DNA of 64,000 nt, from assembly GCF_900114675.1 (NCBI RefSeq), contig NZ_FOZM01000001.1, positions 930,001 through 994,000 of the forward strand, in the 5' to 3' direction. Of this stretch, positions 41,625 to 50,458 are shown piece by piece. The notes beneath the pieces were generated by a model that saw only the letters and a list, made by a program, of their open reading frames with translations, was not told where the DNA came from and did not search any database. The DNA comes from Yoonia litorea. GTDB taxonomy: Bacteria; Pseudomonadota; Alphaproteobacteria; Rhodobacterales; Rhodobacteraceae. The position numbers and the translations under genes are program-made. How positions within the stretch are numbered: position 1 is the stretch's first letter; the number at the start of each line of letters is the position of its first letter.

Positions 41625-42773
41625 ATGCGGTTTAACACCGATCGCAATGTCGCCATCATCGGTGGCGGCATTGGCGGGCTCACGGCTGCCCTTGCCTTTG
41701 CCCAAAGCGGTGCATCAGTCACCGTTTATGAACAGGCGCCTGCACTGACAGAAGTGGGGGCGGGCCTGCAAATCACACCAAATGGAATGCGCGCACTGGA
41801 CAAGCTTGGCTTAGGCAAAGCGCTGGCTGCGTCAGGTATCGCGGCGGACGCTGTTGTGCCGACAGACGCGCATAGCGGCAAGCCGATCACGAGATTTGAC
41901 CTGACAGCGCAATCGCCGCGATACCGGTTTTTTCACCGTGCGGTGCTGATCGATATTCTGGGGCGCGGCTGCGAAGCGGCTGGTGTGCGGGTAGAGCTTG
42001 GCGCGCGCATCGGTGAGGTACGCCCTGACGGGTCTTTCCAGCATGGGGCAGACCGTGTGAAGCCTGATTTGACGGTCGGCGCAGACGGCCTGCATTCGAC
42101 GCTCAGACCGCTGATGAACAAGGCTGACAAACCGTTCTTTACGGGACAGGTCGCATGGCGCGCCCTGACCAAGGTCAATGCGGTGCCGCCAGTTGCGCGC
42201 ATCTGGATGGCGAAGGGGCGACATCTGGTGACGTACCCCATCGGGAACAACTGGCTGAATATTGTCGCTGTGCAGGAACGCGGCCAATGGGCAAAAGAGG
42301 GGTGGCATCATCCGGACGACCCCGGAAACCTGCGCAAGGCCTTTGCCGATTGTTCGTGGGAGGTGAAGTCAATCCTGGCTGAGGTCACGCATGTGAACCT
42401 TTGGGGGCTTTTCAGACATCCTGTTGCACAGCGCTGGCATACAGGCTCGATTGCGCTTCTGGGCGATGCGGCGCATCCGACACTGCCATTCCTGGCGCAA
42501 GGAGCGAACCTCGCCATTGAGGATGCTTATGTGCTGGCACGCACCTGTGACGAGACCGCAGACCTTCAGGCAGCTTTGCCGTCATACCAGAGCAAGCGCA
42601 GACCCCGCGTGGTTCGCGCGATTGAGGCGGCCAACAGCAATGCGCGGAATTACCATCTTGGTGGTGTAAAACGGCGCGTCGCGCATTTGGGTCTCAAGAC
42701 CCTCGGAACCGTCGCACCAAATGCGTTTCTCAACAGGCTTGGTTGGCTCTACGATCATGATGTGACGGCCTGA
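41625..42773 (+). CDS. FAD-dependent aromatic monooxygenase (salicylate hydroxylase-like)
   Basis: Flavoprotein of 382 residues. It has the Rossmann FAD motif VAIIGGGIGGLTAALAFA (about 9-26), the DG-type motif TVGADGLHSTLR (about 150-161) and GDAAHPTLPFLAQGANLAIE (about 283-302). Members hydroxylate phenolic substrates with NAD(P)H and O2. The substrate is not set. It starts one base after dksA ends, so it is co-transcribed with it, an unexpected pairing that probably reflects only genomic compactness. Confidence 0.87.
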   Translation: MRFNTDRNVAIIGGGIGGLTAALAFAQSGASVTVYEQAPALTEVGAGLQITPNGMRALDKLGLGKALAASGIAADAVVPTDAHSGKPITRFDLTAQSPRYRFFHRAVLIDILGRGCEAAGVRVELGARIGEVRPDGSFQHGADRVKPDLTVGADGLHSTLRPLMNKADKPFFTGQVAWRALTKVNAVPPVARIWMAKGRHLVTYPIGNNWLNIVAVQERGQWAKEGWHHPDDPGNLRKAFADCSWEVKSILAEVTHVNLWGLFRHPVAQRWHTGSIALLGDAAHPTLPFLAQGANLAIEDAYVLARTCDETADLQAALPSYQSKRRPRVVRAIEAANSNARNYHLGGVKRRVAHLGLKTLGTVAPNAFLNRLGWLYDHDVTA

Positions 42774-42802
42774 GCGGAGGCCCAAGTCAGCGAGGTGAAA
42801 AG

Positions 42803-43435
42803 ATGCGTGCCCCAACCAGTGTCGTGACCCTTGACAAGCTGGGGCGTGTGCGGCTTTCGCAGAACTTCTGGATGCGGGAGTTTCTCTACTCAGAGGTCGC
42901 AAACTTTCACGGCATCCCCAATATGCCTGACGATCCCGATCTGGCGATCGCAGCCGGAACCCAGCTTTGTGAAAACCTGCTGGAACCACTGCACCGGACT
43001 TTCGGCAAGGTCCTCGTGCGTTCTGCTTATCGGTCACCGACGGTCAACAAGTTTTGCAATGACCAGCAACGCGCCGGCAAGGCGGGCTATCCGTGTGCGG
43101 CCAATCCGGCGAACTACGCCGGACATATCTGGGACATCAGGGATTCAGAAGGGTGCATCGGGGCGACGGCAACAATCGTCTTGCCATGGTTTGCCGACCG
43201 TTACGAAAAAGGTGCTGACTGGCGTTCACTGGCGTGGTGGATACATGATCATCTGCCTTATGACAGCATGTATTTCTTTCCCAAGCTTGCAGGTTTCAAC
43301 CTCACTTGGCACGAAAAACCAAAGCGTCGGATCGACAGTTATGTGACGCCCAAAGGATGTCTGACCAAGGCGGGTATGGCGAATAATTCGGGTGATCACG
43401 CGGAATGGTATCGCGATTTCCCTCAGCTTGCCTGA
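42803..43435 (+). CDS. Peptidase M15-like protein
   Basis: Protein of 210 residues. The central part, VLVRSAYRSPTVNKFCN and NYAGHIWDIRD, resembles the D-Ala-D-Ala carboxypeptidase M15/VanY zinc site (a Ser-x-Tyr-Arg-Ser block followed by His-x3-Asp). There is no signal peptide, which is odd for a wall enzyme, and the second metal His is not obvious. It might instead be a phage-type endolysin remnant or a repurposed fold. AGGTGAAAAG precedes the start. Thirty bases separate it from the monooxygenase. Confidence 0.6.
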   Translation: MRAPTSVVTLDKLGRVRLSQNFWMREFLYSEVANFHGIPNMPDDPDLAIAAGTQLCENLLEPLHRTFGKVLVRSAYRSPTVNKFCNDQQRAGKAGYPCAANPANYAGHIWDIRDSEGCIGATATIVLPWFADRYEKGADWRSLAWWIHDHLPYDSMYFFPKLAGFNLTWHEKPKRRIDSYVTPKGCLTKAGMANNSGDHAEWYRDFPQLA

Positions 43436-43436
43436 T

Positions 43437-43763
43437 CTACCTGGCGCGCCAGTTGCGGCCCGCCTGATGGGTGACTTTCTCAAGCACAGTATGAGAGCGC
43501 CAATCGACGCGGTAAATCTCATCCTCAATCTGCATGTAGACCCAGCCATCCCGGACCAGCGGCAGCCCGTAATATCCGGCGTTCATCAAGAGTTGGTGTT
43601 CGCCACGCTTGAGGACCTCACCGATCTCGACCGGGTCCGGTTCAGGTGTTTCGGGTTGGGGGATGGACACACAGGCCGTTCCGGCAACGGCAATGCGACA
43701 TTGCGCCTGTCCCGCAACGGGCAGGGCTGCCAATAGACCGACCATCAAAACAAAACTGCGCAT
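43437..43763 (-). CDS. Small exported protein, possibly RcnB-like
   Basis: Protein of 108 residues with a signal peptide (MRSFVLMVGLLAALPVAGQAQ, cleavage near residue 21). The mature part carries GYYGLPLVRDGWVYMQIEDE and YRVDWRSHTVLEKV, reminiscent of the periplasmic RcnB fold (YGLP, then W-x-hydrophobic, then a valine-rich strand). RcnB relatives influence metal homeostasis; here that is tentative. GGAG eight bases upstream sets the start. The stop lies one base from the converging M15-like gene. Confidence 0.6.
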   Translation of the reverse strand: MRSFVLMVGLLAALPVAGQAQCRIAVAGTACVSIPQPETPEPDPVEIGEVLKRGEHQLLMNAGYYGLPLVRDGWVYMQIEDEIYRVDWRSHTVLEKVTHQAGRNWRAR

Positions 43764-43819
43764 GCGCTTTTCTCCGCTTCTAAGACTAAGCGTTGAAAGA
43801 CGATTTAGTTTCCGCAAAA

Positions 43820-44620
43820 TCAGGCAGCAAGGTCAACCCAGACAGGGACATGGTCGGACGGCTTTTCACCTGCACGCATGTCCTTTTCGATCCAGCAGGA
43901 TTTCAGGAGGTCGGCGCATTGCGGTGTCAAAAGAAAATGGTCGATGCGAATGCCGTCATTCCGGTCCCAAGCGCCAGCCTGATAATCCCAGAAGGAATAA
44001 TGCCCGTCACCGGCCTCAACAGCGCGAAAAGCCTCAGTGTAGCCAAGGTGTAAGATACGTCTGAACGCTTCGCGTGTTTCAGGCAAGAATAACGCATCCT
44101 TGCGCCAAGCGTCGGGGCGGGCTGCGTCTTCTGCCTGTGGGATCACGTTATAGTCGCCCGTAATGAGCGCGCATTCCTCGGTTGCGATCAATTCTGCCGC
44201 CCGTGCCTTCAGGCGCGCCATCCAGCGCAACTTGTAATCATATTTGGGACCAGGGGCTGGGTTCCCGTTCGGCAGATAGAGGCCACAGATCCGCACCGCC
44301 TTTTCACCGACGACAGTTGCTTCGATGTAGCGGGCCTCTTCATCATCGACGCCTTCGCGTCCCGCACCTTCGGCACCCGGTAGTCCGCGCGTCACATCCT
44401 CAAGCGGGAGTTTGGACAGCAGCGCGACACCGTTAAAGCTTTTCTGACCGTGGGTTTCGACATTATACCCTTTTTCTTCAATCAGATCGCGGGGGAAGTT
44501 CTCGTCAATAGACTTGATTTCCTGCAAGACCACGACGTCAGGCTGGGCATCGTCAAGCCAGTTCAAAAGCGTCTCAATCCGCGCCTTGACGCCGTTGATG
44601 TTGAATGTCGCGATCTTCAT
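43820..44620 (-). CDS. xth: Exodeoxyribonuclease III
   Basis: Mg2+-dependent endonuclease/exonuclease of 266 residues that repairs abasic sites. Catalytic blocks are intact: MKIATFNINGVKARIETLLN, VVVLQEIKSID (metal Glu), YLPNGNP, LITGDYNV (Asp/Asn) and the terminal PSDHVPVWVDL (Asp-His). The start at 44620 follows GGGGGC; five extra in-frame codons upstream are unlikely. It is followed by the RcnB-like gene 56 bases later on the same strand. Confidence 0.95.
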   Translation of the reverse strand: MKIATFNINGVKARIETLLNWLDDAQPDVVVLQEIKSIDENFPRDLIEEKGYNVETHGQKSFNGVALLSKLPLEDVTRGLPGAEGAGREGVDDEEARYIEATVVGEKAVRICGLYLPNGNPAPGPKYDYKLRWMARLKARAAELIATEECALITGDYNVIPQAEDAARPDAWRKDALFLPETREAFRRILHLGYTEAFRAVEAGDGHYSFWDYQAGAWDRNDGIRIDHFLLTPQCADLLKSCWIEKDMRAGEKPSDHVPVWVDLAA

Positions 44621-44681
44621 AAGCGCCCCCTGCATCCGGTCTTCTGTTTGTGCAGAAGCCAGCGGTGATTGGCAACAGGGG

Positions 44682-45068
44682 TCAAACCAGCCGTTCTAAC
44701 CGGCCCTTGCGCTTCTGGACGTTCTTGTAGTCCCACTGGATGGTGCGCGCCTCAGCCAGCCACGCCTTGAGCCGTGTATCGTCGATTTCGTCGGCCGTTT
44801 TGTAGATGATAGAGGCGTCCTTGAACTTGCCTGTGCCGGCGACAAGTCCTGGCGTTTCGAAACTCGCGCCGCTCCAGAACATTAGCCTGATGCCCGCTTT
44901 CAGCTTGCTATACCCCACAATGGGGTTCTCGTTGAGAAACCACACCGGATGCCGGTGCCAGATCCTTGCCTCCGCTTCAGGCAGTTCGGCGTCGATGCGC
45001 GCGCCTAGGTGTGCACAGATTGTCTGCTCATCGGGATCCAGTTCTGCGTGGTATGCCTCAATCGTCAT
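44682..45068 (-). CDS. DUF1801 domain-containing protein
   Basis: Protein of 128 residues of the DUF1801 (YdhG-like) fold, with IWHRHPVWFLNENPIVGYSK and a later IRLMFWSGASFE strand pair and a C-terminal helix that ends in a basic tail (NVQKRKGRLERLV). Members have no established activity. It lies between erpA and xth on the same strand, 25 bases downstream of erpA, and is probably co-transcribed with it. Confidence 0.78.
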   Translation of the reverse strand: MTIEAYHAELDPDEQTICAHLGARIDAELPEAEARIWHRHPVWFLNENPIVGYSKLKAGIRLMFWSGASFETPGLVAGTGKFKDASIIYKTADEIDDTRLKAWLAEARTIQWDYKNVQKRKGRLERLV

Positions 45069-45093
45069 GGTGAGAGCCTACCACAGATCTTGC

Positions 45094-45420
45094 TCACATC
45101 GAAAACGATGTGCCACACCCGCATGACGACGTTGCATTGGGGTTGTTGATCACAAAGCGGGCGCCGATCAGTTCTTCGCTGAAATCAATCGTTGCATCGG
45201 CAAGAAACGGCAGGGACACGCTATCGATGACAACGGTTTCACCTTTCTCCGACAACACCAGATCGTCGTCTTTCGGCTCATCTAGTTCGATTTCGTACTG
45301 AAATCCCGAACATCCGCCGCCTTCGACCGCGACGCGCAGGGCCTTGCCTTGCGCTGCAGCACCAATTTCGGAGAGCCGTTCAAAGGCGCGGGGGGTGACT
45401 TTGGGGGGGACGGTGAACAT
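45094..45420 (-). CDS. erpA: A-type iron-sulfur cluster carrier (ErpA/IscA family)
   Basis: Protein of 108 residues with the three cluster-binding cysteines of A-type carriers: Cys37 in GGGCSGFQY, and Cys100 and Cys102 in SSCGCGTSF. It accepts [2Fe-2S] or [4Fe-4S] clusters and passes them to targets. The exact subfamily (ErpA, IscA or SufA) cannot be fixed by motifs alone. It is divergent from dgt with a well-formed promoter in the gap. Confidence 0.9.
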   Translation of the reverse strand: MFTVPPKVTPRAFERLSEIGAAAQGKALRVAVEGGGCSGFQYEIELDEPKDDDLVLSEKGETVVIDSVSLPFLADATIDFSEELIGARFVINNPNATSSCGCGTSFSM

Positions 45421-45445
45421 CGCTGGCCCTATCAGTTTGGTTTCA

Positions 45446-45461
45446 TTTCCAATATAGGAAA
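45446..45461. promoter_or_regulatory. Dyad overlapping the erpA promoter
   Basis: TTTCC-AATATA-GGAAA contains the -10 box of the erpA promoter in its centre, so a protein bound here would block transcription. An iron or Fe-S responsive regulator is a reasonable guess, without proof. Confidence 0.4.
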
Positions 45462-45479
45462 GGCAGGCAAAACCGACAA
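45451..45479 (-). promoter_or_regulatory. Predicted erpA promoter
   Basis: TTGTCG (45474-45479 on the complement), 17 bases, TATATT (45451-45456). The transcription start would fall near 45444, about 24 bases before the erpA ATG. Confidence 0.6.
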
Positions 45480-45492
45480 GACAGGCAAATCA

Positions 45493-46665
45493 ATGGCAGC
45501 GCCCTATGCGACCGACCCCGCAAACCCGCGGGGGCGGCTTTACCCCGAGGAAGAAAGCTTCTTCCGCTCGCCCTTTCAGCGTGACCGGGACAGGATCATC
45601 CACGCGAGCGCCTTTCGGCGGCTCAAGCATAAGACGCAAGTCTTCATCGAACACGAGGGTGACTATTTTCGCACCCGCCTGACCCATTCGATCGAGGTGG
45701 CGCAGGTCGCACGCACCGTCGCTGCGGCGCTTGATCTGAACGTGGAACTGACCGAAGCCGTGGCGCTGGCTCATGATCTTGGGCATACACCATTCGGCCA
45801 TACCGGAGAGGAGGCGCTGGATGCGCTGATGCAGCCTTATGGCGGTTTCGATCACAATGCGCAGGCCCTACATATCGTGACGTCGCTCGAACGGCATTAT
45901 GCCGAATGGGACGGACTGAACCTGACTTGGGAAACGCTTGAGGGGATTGCCAAGCACAATGGCCCTGTCACAGGCGACATTCCTTATGCGCTTGCGGCCT
46001 ACAACGCGCGGCACGATCTGGAACTCGACACACACGCCAGTGCCGAGGCGCAGGCAGCCGCCCTGGCCGATGATATCGCCTACAACAATCACGACCTGCA
46101 TGACGGGCTACGGGCCGAGCTCTTTAGCACCGACGAACTGGCGGAACTGCCGATCCTGCGCGAGTGCTTTGCGCGTGTGGATGCAAAATATCCCGGCCTT
46201 AACTACTATCGCCGGCGGCACGAGGCTTTGCGCCGCTTTTTCGGTGTTCTGGTCGAGGATGTGATCACCGTCAGTCGTCGCAATCTGGCCGAGTACGCGC
46301 CCGCGACTGTGCATGATATCCGCCATGCAGGGCGGATGATGATCCAGTTTTCGCCCGAACTTTGGACCGACCTGAAGGTGATCCGCCAATTCCTGTTCGA
46401 ACGCATGTATCGCGCGCCTGCGGTCGTCGAAATGCGGGTAGTTGTCACGCAAATGATCAACGATCTGTTCCCGTTCTTTCTTGAAAATACAGGCGAGTTG
46501 CCAAAACAGTGGCGCAAAGATGTTGAGGAGGCGCCGGATCAAACCACGCTTGCACGGATTGTTGCGGATTACATCGCGGGGATGACGGACCGTTTCGCCA
46601 TTCAGGAACACAAGCGTCTGATTGGTGGCGCCGAAGTGCCATCAGGCGTGATCGACGGCAACTAG
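45493..46665 (+). CDS. dgt: Deoxyguanosinetriphosphate triphosphohydrolase-like protein
   Basis: HD-domain phosphohydrolase of 390 residues that releases tripolyphosphate from dNTPs. The metal site is complete: His65 in RLTHSIEVAQVAR, His94-Asp95 in ALAHDLGHTPFGH, and a later Asp in ALADDIAYNNHD. It belongs to the shorter branch usual in alphaproteobacteria. The ATG at 45493 has AGG eight bases upstream; a longer in-frame extension overlaps the divergent erpA gene and is rejected. It precedes argS by 83 bases. Confidence 0.93.
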   Translation: MAAPYATDPANPRGRLYPEEESFFRSPFQRDRDRIIHASAFRRLKHKTQVFIEHEGDYFRTRLTHSIEVAQVARTVAAALDLNVELTEAVALAHDLGHTPFGHTGEEALDALMQPYGGFDHNAQALHIVTSLERHYAEWDGLNLTWETLEGIAKHNGPVTGDIPYALAAYNARHDLELDTHASAEAQAAALADDIAYNNHDLHDGLRAELFSTDELAELPILRECFARVDAKYPGLNYYRRRHEALRRFFGVLVEDVITVSRRNLAEYAPATVHDIRHAGRMMIQFSPELWTDLKVIRQFLFERMYRAPAVVEMRVVVTQMINDLFPFFLENTGELPKQWRKDVEEAPDQTTLARIVADYIAGMTDRFAIQEHKRLIGGAEVPSGVIDGN

Positions 46666-46748
46666 CGCCGGCGGTCGCGCGCAAGACTCTGCTTGCCCCC
46701 TTCGCCGATGGTGGTAAACCGCAGCAAACCCCAAGCTGGAAAAGACAA

Positions 46749-48488
46749 ATGAACCTCTTTGCCGATATCCGTTCCCGTGTGCTGACCTGCCTTGACGCGC
46801 TCGTGGCCGAAGGCATTCTGCCCGAAGGTCTCGACTTTGCGAATGCCGCGGTCGAGCCGCCGCGCGATGCTGCACATGGGGATATGGCAACCAATGCCGC
46901 AATGGTTCTGGCAAAGCCTGCCAAGATGAACCCCCGCGCCATCGCCGAGGCGCTGGCCGCCAAACTGCAAGAGGACGCCGATATTGTCGTGGCCGAGGTC
47001 GCTGGCCCCGGCTTTCTGAACATGCGTCTGGCGCCTTCTGTCTGGCATGGTGTCGTGAAGGCTGCTTTGGGCGATCCGTCCTACGGACAATCAACGATGG
47101 GGCAGGGCATCAAGACGATGGTCGAATATGTCTCCGCCAATCCAACCGGCCCCTTGCACGTCGGCCATACCCGCGGCGCGGTTTTTGGTGATGCGCTGGC
47201 ACGGCTGCTGGACTACGCGGGCTATGACGTCACCAAGGAATACTACATCAACGACGGCGGCGCGCAGGTCGATGTGCTCGCCCGGTCGGTTTATCTGCGG
47301 TATCTTGAGGCGCACGGGCAAGACGTTGCCTTTGAGGATGGCACATATCCCGGCGATTATCTGATCCCAGTTGGTGAGGCGCTGAAAGGCAAAGTCGGCG
47401 ATGCCTATGTCGGTGAGGGCGAGGACGTCTGGCTTGTCGATGTGCGTGAATTCGCCACCGAAAAGATGATGGACCTGATCCGGGCCGATCTGGCGGCACT
47501 TGGTGTCACGATGGACAGCTTCTTTAGTGAAAAGTCGCTTTATGGCACGGGTCTGATCGAGGATGCGATTGCGGATCTTGATGCCAAAGGCTTGATCTAT
47601 CGTGGCGTGCTTGAGCCGCCTAAGGGCAAAATGCCCGAGGATTGGGAGCCGCGCGAGCAGACGCTCTTCAAATCTACAGCACACGGCGACGATGTGGATC
47701 GGCCCGTTCAGAAATCCGACGGGTCATGGACCTATTTTGCGCCGGATATCGCGTATCATTACGACAAGGTAAAACGCGGCTATGACCAATTGATTGATGT
47801 CTTTGGCGCGGATCATGGTGGCTACGTCAAGCGGATGAAGGCCGCAGTGTCGGCGCTGTCCGATGGCAACGTGCCGCTTGATATCAAGCTGACGCAATTG
47901 GTGAAGCTCTATAAGGACGGTGAGCCGTTCAAGATGTCCAAGCGGGCAGGGACCTTCGTGACCCTGCGCGATGTGGTTGATCAGGTCGGTGCGAATGTCA
48001 CGCGCTTCCATATGCTGACACGCAAAAACGATGCGCCGCTCGATTTTGACTTCGACAAGGTGCTGGAGCAATCCAAGGACAACCCTGTCTTTTATGTCAA
48101 TTATGCCTACGCACGGGTGAACTCGGCTGTCGGTAAGGCGTCGGCGTTTGCAGATGTTTCTGATGCCACGCTTGCGGGTGTCGATGTCTCTGGCCTGACA
48201 CATGACGCGGAACTGGCGCTGATCAAGAAACTGGCCGAATGGCCGCGTCTGGTCGAAATTGCCGCCAAAGGCCAGGAGCCACACCGGATTGCGTTCTACT
48301 TGTATGACCTCGCCTCCGAATTCCACGGTCTTTACCATCAGGGAAACAGCGACGAGAGCCTGCGGTTCGTGCAAGACGGTGACTCAGAAACCACACAATC
48401 GAAAATTGCCCTGATTCGGGCAGTAGCGATTGTTATTTCACACGGTTTGGGTATTCTTGGGGTCACTCCGGCAGAAGAGATGCGCTAA
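46749..48488 (+). CDS. argS: Arginyl-tRNA synthetase
   Basis: Class I synthetase of 579 residues. The class signature is HVGH (137-140, in NPTGPLHVGHTRGAVFGD). The KMSKR loop is FKMSKRAGTFV (about 394-404). The N-terminal Add1 domain (1-90) and C-terminal anticodon-binding domain with RVNSAVGKA are present. It charges tRNA-Arg. A SPOR-domain gene, nagZ and scpAB follow in the same direction, a linkage common in Rhodobacterales. Confidence 0.97.
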   Translation: MNLFADIRSRVLTCLDALVAEGILPEGLDFANAAVEPPRDAAHGDMATNAAMVLAKPAKMNPRAIAEALAAKLQEDADIVVAEVAGPGFLNMRLAPSVWHGVVKAALGDPSYGQSTMGQGIKTMVEYVSANPTGPLHVGHTRGAVFGDALARLLDYAGYDVTKEYYINDGGAQVDVLARSVYLRYLEAHGQDVAFEDGTYPGDYLIPVGEALKGKVGDAYVGEGEDVWLVDVREFATEKMMDLIRADLAALGVTMDSFFSEKSLYGTGLIEDAIADLDAKGLIYRGVLEPPKGKMPEDWEPREQTLFKSTAHGDDVDRPVQKSDGSWTYFAPDIAYHYDKVKRGYDQLIDVFGADHGGYVKRMKAAVSALSDGNVPLDIKLTQLVKLYKDGEPFKMSKRAGTFVTLRDVVDQVGANVTRFHMLTRKNDAPLDFDFDKVLEQSKDNPVFYVNYAYARVNSAVGKASAFADVSDATLAGVDVSGLTHDAELALIKKLAEWPRLVEIAAKGQEPHRIAFYLYDLASEFHGLYHQGNSDESLRFVQDGDSETTQSKIALIRAVAIVISHGLGILGVTPAEEMR

Positions 48489-48565
48489 CGCACAGGTTGC
48501 CGGACCTGACAAACGAACGACCCCGCCAAAGCCGAGAACGGCATGGGGCGCGAAGTGAGGCAGAG

Positions 48566-49462
48566 ATGGCAGTATATGATGAGGGGTTCGCCCCGACCGC
48601 GGACGAATCCCGCTTTTCAAATGTGATGAACTACGCAGGGGCGGCTTTGTCGCTGGCCTTGATCGTGGGTGTTGGTTTCTGGGGCTACAAGCTCGTCGTG
48701 CGCGACGTCAGTGGCATCCCTGTTGTGCGCGCCATGGAAGGCGACATGCGTGTCCTGCCCGATAATCCCGGCGGTGCGGTGGCCTTGCATACCGGTTTGG
48801 CCGTCAATGAGGTCGCTGCCTCTGGCGAGGCTGCCGGACCTGAGGATGTGCTCTACCTAGCGCCAGCCGAAAGCGGTCTTGCTGCCGAAGACCTAGAGGT
48901 TCAACTGGCACCAGCTGCCTCTGAAATTCTTGAGGCAGTGGCCGAAGCAGACGCTACAGCCGGTATCGAAGAGACCGTTACAGCAGTTGCCGCCGCGACT
49001 GAGGAAGTCGATGAAATTGCCTTGTTGGCCCAGATGTTGGCGACAGGAACAGCGACACCTCCGCCAGCGGCAGGCCTTGTTGATGCGTCAGTGCCGGGTC
49101 TGCGGAACTCTCTGCGCCCGATGATCCGCCCTGCGGCGTTGACTGTGACCCGGGCGGCTCCGGCCCAGACTGGCGGCAGTGAAGTCGCTGTGACCACGGT
49201 CGCATTCCCACCAGGCACGCACCTTGTGCATCTCGGTGCTTATCCGTCACCTGCTGAGGCTGCTGCGGCTTGGGATCGGCTTTCGGCGCGTTTGAGCCAG
49301 TATCTGTCTGGTTATGATCGTGTCATCCAGATCAGCAATCAAAGCGGCGGGACGTGGTATCGCCTGCGTGCAAGCGGATTTGCTGATCGGGCAGAGGCGC
49401 GACGTCTGTGCGCCGTCCTGCAGGCCGAATTTGCCGAGTGCATTGCGGTTGTGACCGATTAA
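48566..49462 (+). CDS. SPOR-domain membrane protein
   Basis: Bitopic protein of 298 residues. A short cytoplasmic N-terminus leads to one membrane helix (about 26-45, AALSLALIVGVGFWGYKLVV). A long Ala/Glu-rich and low-complexity periplasmic linker follows (about 90-215). The C-terminal SPOR domain (about 222-298) has HLVHLGAYPSPAEAAAAW and GTWYRLRASGFADRAEARRL. SPOR domains bind denuded septal peptidoglycan, so the protein probably localises to the division site. GAGG upstream of 48566 sets the start. Confidence 0.88.
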   Translation: MAVYDEGFAPTADESRFSNVMNYAGAALSLALIVGVGFWGYKLVVRDVSGIPVVRAMEGDMRVLPDNPGGAVALHTGLAVNEVAASGEAAGPEDVLYLAPAESGLAAEDLEVQLAPAASEILEAVAEADATAGIEETVTAVAAATEEVDEIALLAQMLATGTATPPPAAGLVDASVPGLRNSLRPMIRPAALTVTRAAPAQTGGSEVAVTTVAFPPGTHLVHLGAYPSPAEAAAAWDRLSARLSQYLSGYDRVIQISNQSGGTWYRLRASGFADRAEARRLCAVLQAEFAECIAVVTD

Positions 49463-50452
49463 GTGGCTGACACGGCTGCGATTTTCGGTGTTGAGGGAAC
49501 AGCTCTGACAGATTGGGAGCATGATTTCTTTCGTCACGCCCCGCCTTTCGGCTTTATCGTTTTTGCGCGGAACATCGAAACGCCTGATCAGGTCAGGCGC
49601 CTGACCGATGATCTGCGCGAGATCACGACAGAAACGACCCCCATCCTGATTGATCAGGAAGGTGGCCGCGTGCAGCGGATGCGCGCCCCCCATTGGCGCG
49701 AGTATTTGCCTGCGCTTGATCAGATGGCGCGGGCTCGCGACCCGATGCGCGCGCAATGGATCAGAAACCGTCTGATCGCAGCCGAGCTGATGGATATCGG
49801 CATCACGGCAAACTGCGCACCATTGGGCGATATCGCGACACCGCACACCCATCCTGTTCTGCGCAACCGCCTTTATGGTGATGACGCAGAAACAGTGACC
49901 GAGGCAGCGCGCGCCTGCGCTGATGCGCATCTGCACGGCGGCGTTCTGCCGGTTCTAAAGCATATCCCCGGACATGGACGTGCCACGATCGACAGTCATC
50001 TGGACCTGCCGCGTGTGACAGCCGACCGGGCCACGTTGTCCGCACAGGACTTTGCAACTTTTCGTGCACTCAATGATCTGCCAATGGGGATGACAGCGCA
50101 TCTGGTGTTCGAGGATATTGATCCAAGCGGGCCTGCGACGACTTCTTTGCGGATGATAGACCTGATCAGGAACGATATCGGGTTTGATGGGCTGTTGATG
50201 ACTGACGACCTCTCGATGGAGGCGCTGTCCGGCACCGTCGCTGAAAGGTCGCGCGCCAGTATTGCAGCAGGGTGCGATGTCATTTTACACTGTAATGGCG
50301 AAGCCGCCGAAATAGAGGCCGTCACCGAGGCCGCCGGTCAATTGTCGCCCCAAGCCCAGATCCGCGCGCAGCGTGCGCTTGCTTGCGCAAAGCCCCCTCA
50401 GCACATTGACATCCCCGAGCTAGAAGCCGAACTTGAGGCGCTACTAGGCTAG
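49463..50452 (+). CDS. nagZ: Beta-N-acetylhexosaminidase
   Basis: Family 3 glycoside hydrolase of 329 residues that removes N-acetylglucosamine from anhydromuropeptides during cell-wall recycling in the cytoplasm. Motifs: IDQEGGRVQR (64-73), KHIPGHG (166-172), and the nucleophile Asp in LLMTDDLSMEAL (about 244-255). It uses a GTG start that directly follows the TAA of the SPOR gene (TAAGTG), so translation is coupled. scpA follows six bases after the stop. Confidence 0.94.
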   Translation: MADTAAIFGVEGTALTDWEHDFFRHAPPFGFIVFARNIETPDQVRRLTDDLREITTETTPILIDQEGGRVQRMRAPHWREYLPALDQMARARDPMRAQWIRNRLIAAELMDIGITANCAPLGDIATPHTHPVLRNRLYGDDAETVTEAARACADAHLHGGVLPVLKHIPGHGRATIDSHLDLPRVTADRATLSAQDFATFRALNDLPMGMTAHLVFEDIDPSGPATTSLRMIDLIRNDIGFDGLLMTDDLSMEALSGTVAERSRASIAAGCDVILHCNGEAAEIEAVTEAAGQLSPQAQIRAQRALACAKPPQHIDIPELEAELEALLG

Positions 50453-50458
50453 GGGCAC

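Noticed and set aside
48900..49130. Ala/Glu-rich stretch of the SPOR protein as a DNA repeat
   Set aside because: The low complexity is at the protein level only. The DNA shows no exact repeat unit.
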